The position numbers and the translations under genes are program-made. The notes beneath the pieces were generated by a model, which worked only from the letters and a program-made list of their open reading frames with translations, was not told the origin of the DNA and made no database searches. From Oscillatoriales cyanobacterium (GTDB taxonomy: Bacteria; Cyanobacteriota; Cyanobacteriia; Cyanobacteriales; Microcoleaceae), in the NCBI GenBank assembly GCA_004292955.1, contig RDXX01000016.1:1-64000 (forward strand): a stretch of DNA of 64,000 bases, read 5' to 3'. How positions within the stretch are numbered: the stretch's first letter is position 1; every line of letters begins with the position of its first letter. Shown in pieces: positions 46,981-54,385 of the stretch.

Positions 46981-47619
46981 TTAACTGTCGTACATCCGGG
47001 CTTCGGCCGCGTCGGGATTCTCTTCGCAATACTCATCAAAAGCCGTTTTTTCAAGCTTGATCGATCGCTGGTGAGCGGCCTCAGCCTGCATTTCCTCTAC
47101 GATGTCCCAAGCTACGGCGCACTGTTTAGAAGTAGCACCTTTCTCTGAACAGACTGTTCTAGCATCGGCGATCGCCTTTTGAATTTCATCCTCAAAGACA
47201 ACACTCTTCGGCTTCTCAACAAAATCACTTTTTGTCAAAATATCCGTTACCGAAATAATGCCCAGCAGTTTGTCCTTAATCACCGGAGCTCGACGGATGC
47301 GGGTATTGGCGAACAACCTCGCCACATATTCGACGCCCAAGTCGGGATTCACCGTGATGCACGGTTTGGTCATAATCTCGAAGACGCGGACTTTTTGCGG
47401 GTCTACTCCGTAGGCTGTTACTTTGTAAACAATATCCGTTTCTGTGACTATGCCATAGGCGTCTTGTTCGTGGCGGCGTTCCACAATTAGCGCGCGCAGA
47501 CACAGTTCGTTCATCATCGCCACTGCTTCAGCTACCGTTGCCGAACCACGAATGGTGACAACTTCCTTTGTCATAATATCTTGGGCTTTCATCATCATTT
47601 TTTCTTGCTCCCAGCTCAT
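46981..47619 (-). CDS. CBS-domain pair protein
   Basis: The 212-residue protein has two CBS motifs: KAQDIMTKEVVTIRGSATVA (about residues 11-60) and VFEIMTKPCITVNPDLGVEY (about 75-130), then a helical acidic tail (KTAFDEYCEENPDAAEAR). CBS pairs bind adenine nucleotides and act as energy sensors. There are three Met codons near the start (MMMKAQDIM at residue 8), so the start could be 46981-47598. Its stop is close to the STRR array. Confidence 0.8.
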   Translation of the reverse strand: MSWEQEKMMMKAQDIMTKEVVTIRGSATVAEAVAMMNELCLRALIVERRHEQDAYGIVTETDIVYKVTAYGVDPQKVRVFEIMTKPCITVNPDLGVEYVARLFANTRIRRAPVIKDKLLGIISVTDILTKSDFVEKPKSVVFEDEIQKAIADARTVCSEKGATSKQCAVAWDIVEEMQAEAAHQRSIKLEKTAFDEYCEENPDAAEARMYDS

Positions 47620-47947
47620 ACACTTAGAGTGTATCTCGATTGTGGGACGCCTGATTTACCATGACTATCGCAACTTACGCCTGGGATCGCCTCCGCCTCC
47701 GAGAGTCCGCTCTTGGACGATCGGGCCCGCCTGTGTAGGACGATCGCCATCGCAAGAGTCAAGCATTCGGGCGATCGAGCCTTCAGCTTATTTTGCCCAA
47801 TTTATCAGCCCCAGTCTCAAAGAAGTAAAAGTTAACACAAACAAACCAACTGCTTGCGCTCGCACAGATCCCCGCCTCTGATAAACTTGATGGCTGGGAG
47901 TGCAAAAAGCACAAGGCACGCAAGACTTAGTTGGGAGTATATAGTTC
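47620..47947. other. Intergenic region upstream of glpX
   Basis: 328 bp between the divergent CBS gene and glpX. It contains three GCGATCG-type HIP1-like sites and the CGATCGCC motifs usual here, but no ORF or palindrome I would trust. It must contain both promoters; the boxes are not evident. Confidence 0.4.
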
Positions 47948-48985
47948 GTGGATAATGCAATCGGTTTAGAGATTATCGAAGTAGTTGAGCAGGCAGCCAT
48001 CGCCTCCGCTCGATTGATGGGCAAAGGCGAGAAAGATGAAGCCGACAGAGTGGCTGTAGAAGCAATGCGCGAGCGGATGAACAAAATTCATATGCGCGGC
48101 CGCATCGTGATCGGTGAAGGCGAACGCGATGACGCACCCATGCTTTACATCGGCGAACAAGTGGGTATTTGTACTCGTGAAGATGCTAAAGATGTCTGCA
48201 ACATAGATGAATTGATCGAAATTGATATCGCTGTTGACCCTTGCGAAGGTACTAACCTGGTTGCTTACGGTCAAAACGGTTCGATGGCTGTTTTGGCAAT
48301 CTCTGAAAAAGGCGGTTTGTTTGCTGCTCCCGATTTCTACATGAACAAATTGGCTGCTCCTGCGGCTGCCAGAAATCATGTAGATATTCGCAAGACACCA
48401 ACCGAAAACCTCAAAATTATCTCTGATTGTCTCGGCCGTAGTGTTGAAGATTTGGTGGTTGTGGTGATGGATCGCCCTCGTCACAAAGATTTAATTAATG
48501 AAATTCGCCAAGCTGGTGCAAGAGTTCGACTGATCAGCGACGGCGACGTTTCTGCTGCGATTTCTTGTGCGTTTTCTGGTTCCAACATCCACGCCCTGAT
48601 GGGTATTGGTGCTGCACCTGAAGGTGTGATTTCCGCAGCAGCCATGCGCTGTTTGGGCGGTCACTTCCAAGGACAGTTAATTTACGATCCGGCTGTTGTA
48701 AAAACTGGTTTGATCGGTGAAAGTAAAGAGAGCAATATCGCTCGACTTACATCAATGGGCATCACAGATCCAGACAAGATCTACAATGCTGAAGAATTGG
48801 CATCTGGAGAAACAGTTCTGTTTGCGGCTTGCGGAATTACTCCCGGAACGCTGATGGAAGGAGTTCGCTTCTTTGGTGGCGGCGCTCGTACTGAAAGTTT
48901 GATTATTTCTTCTCAGTCGAAGACTGCTCGGTTTGTGGATACAATCCATATGTTTGACCAGCCTAAATCTCTGCAATTGAAATAA
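47948..48985 (+). CDS. glpX: Class II fructose-1,6/sedoheptulose-1,7-bisphosphatase
   Basis: The 345-residue GlpX-type enzyme runs the Calvin cycle FBPase/SBPase reactions in cyanobacteria. Motifs: [59 protein letters not shown] and [20 protein letters not shown]. The start is GTG at 47948 ([14 protein letters not shown]), as in many homologues. Length is typical (about 345). Confidence 0.96.
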   Translation: MDNAIGLEIIEVVEQAAIASARLMGKGEKDEADRVAVEAMRERMNKIHMRGRIVIGEGERDDAPMLYIGEQVGICTREDAKDVCNIDELIEIDIAVDPCEGTNLVAYGQNGSMAVLAISEKGGLFAAPDFYMNKLAAPAAARNHVDIRKTPTENLKIISDCLGRSVEDLVVVVMDRPRHKDLINEIRQAGARVRLISDGDVSAAISCAFSGSNIHALMGIGAAPEGVISAAAMRCLGGHFQGQLIYDPAVVKTGLIGESKESNIARLTSMGITDPDKIYNAEELASGETVLFAACGITPGTLMEGVRFFGGGARTESLIISSQSKTARFVDTIHMFDQPKSLQLK

Positions 48986-49128
48986 TCATTAGTTAGCGGT
49001 TAACAGTTAAATTTTAAATGTTAATTTTTGACTATTAACCGTTGACAGTCACCAGTGATTAGCAATTAGCGATAAACTAAGAGTTAATCACAGGTGACTG
49101 TAGATAACTAAGAAATAAATAGTGACAA

Positions 49129-50430
49129 ATGACAGATATGAATATTGCAGTCGTAGGTCTCAGCCACAAAACAGCGCCGGTTGAAGTTCGGGAAAAACTC
49201 AGCATTCCAGAACAAAAGATTGAAGCGGCGATCGCCCAATTGCGCGGCTACCCCCACATTCAAGAAGTTGCAATCCTCAGCACTTGCAACCGTTTAGAAA
49301 TTTATATCGTTACCACAGAGTCAGAGCCGGGAGTGCGAGAAGTGATGCAGTTCCTTTCGGAATGCAGTAAACTTCCTTTGCAGTCTTTGCGCCCTCACCT
49401 GTTCATTTTGCTGCACGAAGATGCGGTGATGCACTTGATGCGAGTGTCTGCGGGCCTCGACAGTTTGGTGCTCGGAGAAGGACAAATTTTGGCTCAGGTG
49501 AAACAAACTCACAAACTCGCCCAGCAGTACAAAGGTGTTGGCAGAATTTTAGAACGTTTGTTTAAGCAAGCTTTGACAGCCGGGAAACGTGTTCGCACAG
49601 AAACTAGCATTGGTACTGGTGCGGTTTCGATTTCTTCGGCGGCGGCGGAATTGGCTCAATTAAAAGGTCAGCATTTAGCAACTAGCCGGATTGCGATTAT
49701 TGGTGCTGGGAAGATGTCGCGCTTGTTGGTGCAGCATTTGCTGTCGAAAGGAGCGAGTCATATTGCGATCGTCAATCGATCGATGCGAGGCGCTGAGGAA
49801 TTGGCGGGTTTGTTTAAAGATGCTACATTGCACTTGCATTTGCTCTCGGACATGATGCAGGTAATTGCGGATTCTGACTTGGTGTTTACCAGTACAGCCG
49901 CTACAGATCCGCTGTTAAATAAAGCTAAATTAGAAGCTGTCTTAAAACCCGATCGCCCTTTGATGTTGGTGGACATTTCTGTGCCGCGCAACGTTGACTC
50001 GGATGCTAAGGAATTGGCTAACGTGAAGTCGTTTAATGTGGACGATTTGAAAGCAGTGGTAGCTCAAAATCACGAAAGCCGCCGCAAAATGGCAATGGAA
50101 GCTGAGGGCTTGCTGGAACAGGAAGTCGAGGCTTTTGATGTCTGGTGGCGCAGTCTAGAAACTGTTCCTACCATTAGCTGTTTGCGGGATAAGATCGAAT
50201 TAATTCGGGAACAAGAGTTAGAAAAAGCTTTGTCGCGTCTGGGGTCCGAGTTTTCGGAGAAACATCAAGATGTGATTGAATCTTTAACAAGAGGGATTGT
50301 GAATAAGATTTTGCACGATCCAATGGTGCAGTTGCGGGCGCAGCAGGATATTGAGGCGCGCCGACAAGCGATGCACACTTTGCAAACTCTGTTTAATTTG
50401 GATGTTGATGTAAATCAGCAGTACAGTTGA
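49129..50430 (+). CDS. hemA: Glutamyl-tRNA reductase
   Basis: The 433-residue enzyme reduces glutamyl-tRNA to glutamate-1-semialdehyde, the first step of tetrapyrrole synthesis (chlorophyll and haem), so it belongs to the same pathway as chlH. The catalytic Cys is in [11 protein letters not shown] (about residue 52), with [18 protein letters not shown] at the start, [34 protein letters not shown] and [13 protein letters not shown] (NADPH site). The second Met at 49138 may be the true start ([13 protein letters not shown]). The stop codon lies within an STRR heptamer array. Confidence 0.96.
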   Translation: MTDMNIAVVGLSHKTAPVEVREKLSIPEQKIEAAIAQLRGYPHIQEVAILSTCNRLEIYIVTTESEPGVREVMQFLSECSKLPLQSLRPHLFILLHEDAVMHLMRVSAGLDSLVLGEGQILAQVKQTHKLAQQYKGVGRILERLFKQALTAGKRVRTETSIGTGAVSISSAAAELAQLKGQHLATSRIAIIGAGKMSRLLVQHLLSKGASHIAIVNRSMRGAEELAGLFKDATLHLHLLSDMMQVIADSDLVFTSTAATDPLLNKAKLEAVLKPDRPLMLVDISVPRNVDSDAKELANVKSFNVDDLKAVVAQNHESRRKMAMEAEGLLEQEVEAFDVWWRSLETVPTISCLRDKIELIREQELEKALSRLGSEFSEKHQDVIESLTRGIVNKILHDPMVQLRAQQDIEARRQAMHTLQTLFNLDVDVNQQYS

Positions 50431-50464
50431 CAGTTGACAGTTGACAGTTGACAGTTGACAGTTG
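50424..50464. repeat. Heptanucleotide STRR array (TTGACAG) over the hemA stop
   Basis: About six copies of CAGTTGA start before the hemA stop codon: the last codons (AGT TGA) are part of the first unit. It is the reverse complement of the array at 46930-46974. Confidence 0.9.
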
Positions 50465-50910
50465 TCATTGGTGATGTTTTGCATCAGCTTTTAATGTAAT
50501 TAGGACTTACCCATTTGCTCATTAAGTAATGGGGTTTCTTAACTCAAATTTAGGGTTTTATATCCTTTCTGTTTGCATTGGAACGATCATTTTGTGCATT
50601 GCTGTCCCTGCTGGCGAGTCGCGCGAGCGGGGACAGCACTGTATAATTCCGATGTAACTGATATCTTGCACCATTCTTAACTAGCCTTTCACGGACGGGC
50701 AGGATGCCCATCCCACAAGAAAATTTAATTTTTGTGGAACAGGCATCTTGCCTGTTATTGAGAATGCGGCAAGATGTGAGATGTAACCGCAAAAAATATT
50801 ACTTGTTACCAGGCTGGAGCCTGGTAACGCAGATTCGGAGGTTCTGCCTCCATTTTTGGATGAGGCAGAGCCTCTCGATATCGGTTCCCTGGCAGAGCCT
50901 GGGAACCAGT
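50465..50910. other. Repeat-rich intergenic region
   Basis: About 450 bp with no supported gene. It contains dispersed palindromes: GAACAGGCATCTTGCCTGTT at about 50737, GGACGGGCAGGATGCCCATC at about 50693 and CCAGGCTGGAGCCTGG at about 50808. They are of the same families as elsewhere in the window. Small open frames across it are repeat-derived. Confidence 0.6.
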
Positions 50911-51003
50911 TTAACAACTAACAACTAACAACTAACAACTAACAACTAACAACTAACAACTAACAACTAACAACTAACAACTAACAACTAACAACTAACA
51001 ACT
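50911..51003. repeat. Heptanucleotide STRR array (AACAACT), ~13 copies
   Basis: About 13 copies of AACAACT run right up to the base before the start codon of the UPF0182 gene, so the array occupies the position where a Shine-Dalgarno would be. The heptamer arrays in this window (3991, 46930, 50424, 50911) share a period of 7 but have different units. Confidence 0.9.
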
Positions 51004-51004
51004 A

Positions 51005-54000
51005 ATGACTATTAAGCGAATTCATCAATTAATTCTATTGCTTGTAGGGCTGTGGTTAGTTTTTGAGTTTTCCTCGCGGATTGCGGCAGAAATGCTGTGG
51101 TTTGAGGAAGTTGGATATCTTCAGGTTTTGCTGTTAAAACTGAAAACTCAAGGGTTGCTGGGCGCGATCGCACTTTTGGTATCTTCCGCCTTCTTCTTCG
51201 GAAATTTAGCCCTAGCCCGCCGCCTGCAACTTCCCACCGAAAACATTAAATCACCTGTTTTTAGGCAGTTAATCGCGCCCGCAAGTGGCAAAAACACGAA
51301 GAAAAATCATCAATCACCTGCTGCTAAATCTCAAATTGCGTTTCCCTGGCTGTTGTTGGCGATATTTGGATTAAGTGCGATCGCAAGTTTAACAGTAATT
51401 CACTGCGGGCTCTTAGCCGCCGGTAGCATCGGCGATTTTAGGATAGTCGGGGGTTTGTCTGCGCCGCCAATTCACTTCGGATTTCAGTCAATCCAGGTTG
51501 GCGTGGTGCAGCTATCGTCTGATTGGTGGCAGTTGGGCTTGCTGCTGGGGATGATGTTCGCTGTAGCAATTAAGCCGGATTTTTGGTTGCGGGCGATCGC
51601 TCTTTTGCTCAGTTTGGCGATCGGGATAATTGCCGCTAGTCGCTGGACTAAACTTTTACACTATTTCCACCCTACTAATTTTAACATCACCGACCCGATT
51701 TTTAATCAAGATATTAGCTTTTATGTATTTATCTTGCCCATCTTAGAATTGCTAAGTTTCGGGCTGACTGTTGTATCTGTGTACGGTTTAGTATCTTGCA
51801 CTTTAACCTATTTGCTGGCGGGAAACAGCCTCAGTCAAGGGATATTTTTGGGGTTTTCGCGATCGCAACAGCGGCACTTGTACGGCTTGGGAGCAGCTTG
51901 CATGGTAGCCATCTCGCTCCGGTACTGGCTGGGCTGTTACACCTTGCTGTACTCGCGCGGAGACGTTACCTACGGGGCTGGTTACGCTGACGTGACAGTG
52001 CGGCTTCCCGTCTATGGCTTTTTGAGTGTGGTGGCTGGGGCGATCGCACTTTTCATGCTTTGGCCTGTTTTCCAATTAAACATCAACAATAATAACTTAA
52101 AAAAAATCATCTTAGCATTTTTAACTTTAAGTATATCTCTAGGTTTGCTGCTGCCAAAAATCGTGCAGCAACTGATAGTCAAACCCAACGAACTAGCCCG
52201 CGAACAGCCCTACATCCAGCGCAGCATTGCCTTTACTCAACAAGCTTTTGACCTCAAGAAAATTGAAATCAAAACCTTCGATCCAGGCGGAAAACTTACA
52301 TATCAAGACTTAGAAAAAAATCAACTTACTATTAGCAACATCCGGCTGTGGGACAAACAGCCACTGCTGCAAGCCAACCGACAGTTACAGCAAATTCGAC
52401 CTTATTATACATTTCCTGATGCTGATATCGATCGCTATACAATCAAAAACGCCACAGCAAAAAAGGGAGATGTGGAAAGCCAGCAAGTAATTCTGGCGGC
52501 GCGGGAATTAGATTACACAGCGGTGGCGCCGGAAGCTCAAACTTGGGTAAACGAACACCTCGTGTACACTCACGGTTACGGCTTTACTCTATCTCCCGTA
52601 AACACAGTCGGTGCCGGCGGTTTACCCGATTATTTTGTCAAGGATATTGGGGTGACAGCCCAGACAGGAGATACTGTTTTAGATGTCACTAAAGATAGCA
52701 TTCGGGCCAGTATCCCGATCGGCTATCCGCGCATTTACTACGGCGAAGTCACCGATACAGACGCCATCGCACCGACAAAAGTCAAGGAATTCGACTATCC
52801 CAGCGGCCAAGACAATGTTTACAATACCTACAGCGGTACGGGCGGAATTGCGATCGACTCTCTATGGAAGCGCTTGCTGTTTGCGAGTTATCTCAAAAAT
52901 TGGCAAATGGCGCTAACCCGCAATTTCACACCCGAAACTAAGTTACTTTATCGCCGCAATATTAACAAAAGAGTCCGGGCGATTGCTCCTTTTTTGCGCT
53001 ACGATTCCGACCCGTATTTGGTAGTAGCAAACGCCAATCTCAGCAAAGGCGAAATCGAAAAAAAACCGGATAAAATTGGCAACAAGATTAAACCTTCACC
53101 CTCGGTAAACGATAAATCTCCCAACTATCTTTACTGGATTATCGATGGCTATACAGCGAGCGATCGCTACCCTTATTCAGATCCAGGAAGCAATGAATTT
53201 AACTACATCCGCAACCCGGTAAAAGTCGTCATTGACGCCTACAACGGCTCTGTCAACTTCTACGTTAGCAATCCTTCCGATCCGATTATTAAGAGTTGGA
53301 TGGCTATCTTTCCCGGACTCTTCAAACCCCTGGACAAAATGCCTCCGGCACTCCGCAAACATATTAGATATCCCGTAGATTTGTTGAGCATTCAATCGGA
53401 ACGGTTGTTAACTTATCACATGGAAGATCCGCAGGTATTTTACAATCGGGAGGATTTGTGGCGCGTTCCTAATGAGATTTATGGTGGCAAACAGCAGCCC
53501 GTAGAACCGTATTATTTGATTACAAAACTACCGACAGAAACATCAGAAGAGTTTATTTTGCTATTGCCATTTACGCCAGTCAGTCGTAATAATTTAATTG
53601 CTTGGATTGCAGGGCGATCGGATGACGATGATTATGGTAAATTGCTATTGTATCAATTCCCCAAACAGCGATTAGTTTACGGCCCGGAACAGATAGAAGC
53701 TTTGATTAACCAAGATCCGGTGATTTCCGAACAAATATCTCTGTGGAATCGGCAGGGTTCAAAGGCGATTCAAGGCAATTTATTAGTAATTCCGATCGAA
53801 CAATCTTTGCTGTACGTGGAACCTCTTTATTTGGAGGCTGAACGCAATAGTTTGCCAACTTTAATTAGAGTGATTGTTGCCTACGAAAATAGAATTGTGA
53901 TGGCGGAGAATCTCGATAAGGCACTGAAGGCACTTTTTCAGCCAAAATCTACTAATAAACCCGCAATTGTGAGGCCAGTAGAAGGCGCAGCCCCCGCATT

Positions 54001-54007
54001 GAATTGA
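51005..54007 (+). CDS. UPF0182 family membrane protein
   Basis: The 1000-residue protein fits the UPF0182 (COG1615) family: about seven to eight transmembrane segments in the first 385 residues (e.g. LILLLVGLWLVFEFSSRIAA; AIALLLSLAIGIIAASRWTK; FGLTVVSVYGLVSCTLTYLL) and a large soluble C-terminal part with LVYTHGYGFTLSPVNTVGAG and RIYYGEVTDTDAI, diagnostic of the family. Function unknown. The ATG at 51005 is immediately downstream of a 93-bp STRR array and has no recognisable ribosome-binding site. Confidence 0.93.
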   Translation: MTIKRIHQLILLLVGLWLVFEFSSRIAAEMLWFEEVGYLQVLLLKLKTQGLLGAIALLVSSAFFFGNLALARRLQLPTENIKSPVFRQLIAPASGKNTKKNHQSPAAKSQIAFPWLLLAIFGLSAIASLTVIHCGLLAAGSIGDFRIVGGLSAPPIHFGFQSIQVGVVQLSSDWWQLGLLLGMMFAVAIKPDFWLRAIALLLSLAIGIIAASRWTKLLHYFHPTNFNITDPIFNQDISFYVFILPILELLSFGLTVVSVYGLVSCTLTYLLAGNSLSQGIFLGFSRSQQRHLYGLGAACMVAISLRYWLGCYTLLYSRGDVTYGAGYADVTVRLPVYGFLSVVAGAIALFMLWPVFQLNINNNNLKKIILAFLTLSISLGLLLPKIVQQLIVKPNELAREQPYIQRSIAFTQQAFDLKKIEIKTFDPGGKLTYQDLEKNQLTISNIRLWDKQPLLQANRQLQQIRPYYTFPDADIDRYTIKNATAKKGDVESQQVILAARELDYTAVAPEAQTWVNEHLVYTHGYGFTLSPVNTVGAGGLPDYFVKDIGVTAQTGDTVLDVTKDSIRASIPIGYPRIYYGEVTDTDAIAPTKVKEFDYPSGQDNVYNTYSGTGGIAIDSLWKRLLFASYLKNWQMALTRNFTPETKLLYRRNINKRVRAIAPFLRYDSDPYLVVANANLSKGEIEKKPDKIGNKIKPSPSVNDKSPNYLYWIIDGYTASDRYPYSDPGSNEFNYIRNPVKVVIDAYNGSVNFYVSNPSDPIIKSWMAIFPGLFKPLDKMPPALRKHIRYPVDLLSIQSERLLTYHMEDPQVFYNREDLWRVPNEIYGGKQQPVEPYYLITKLPTETSEEFILLLPFTPVSRNNLIAWIAGRSDDDDYGKLLLYQFPKQRLVYGPEQIEALINQDPVISEQISLWNRQGSKAIQGNLLVIPIEQSLLYVEPLYLEAERNSLPTLIRVIVAYENRIVMAENLDKALKALFQPKSTNKPAIVRPVEGAAPALN

Positions 54008-54065
54008 TAATATTTGTATGGAAACTGCATTACCGTGTCCGGCGCGAGCCACTTACCATAATACT

Positions 54066-54249
54066 TGTAGGGTGTGTCGCCATCAACAATCTCAAAAAAA
54101 GATGAAAAATCTCATAGCGACGCACCTCATGTCTATATCCGGTAAAAACAAGTATTAGGTTTATTTCCAGAAGCCCTTGAATAGCAAAGGTGCGTCGCTA
54201 TGAGATTATCGCTCTAATTCAGAGATTTTCTAGGGCGACGCACCCTACA
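54066..54249. mobile_element. MITE-like element with 16-bp terminal inverted repeats
   Basis: The ends TGTAGGGTGTGTCGCC (54066-54081) and GGGCGACGCACCCTACA (54233-54249) are imperfect inverted repeats. Inside, AATCTCATAGCGACGCACCT pairs with AGGTGCGTCGCTATGAGATT. At 184 bp with no ORF this is a non-autonomous element. A degenerate relative starts GGTAGGGTGTGGATTCATCG at about 60231. Confidence 0.75.
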
Positions 54250-54262
54250 ATGACTGATCTCT

Positions 54263-54312
54263 TAGTCCGCGGAGGCGGACATTGTTTGTGTAGACGCGGT
54301 TTCAACCGCCGG
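54263..54312. repeat. Single-arm copy of the GGCGGTTGAAACCGCG repeat
   Basis: TAGTCCGCGGAGGCGGACAT followed by TGTTTGTGTAGACGCGGTTT and CAACCGCCGG matches the right arm of the element at 15526-15659. It lies upstream of the CHAT gene, which carries another copy inside its coding sequence. Confidence 0.85.
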
Positions 54313-54385
54313 GTGCTCAAGGCGATCGCGAATCCCCACAATTATTGCTACAATAACAAAAACCAACCGCCTCACCATCTCACCA

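Larger units (their letters stand above)
54008..54385. other. Intergenic region with two repeat elements
   Basis: 378 bp without a supported gene. It holds a MITE-like element (54066-54249) and one arm of the GGCGGTTGAAACCGCG repeat (54263-54312), then about 70 bp before the CHAT gene start, which must include its promoter. Confidence 0.6.
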
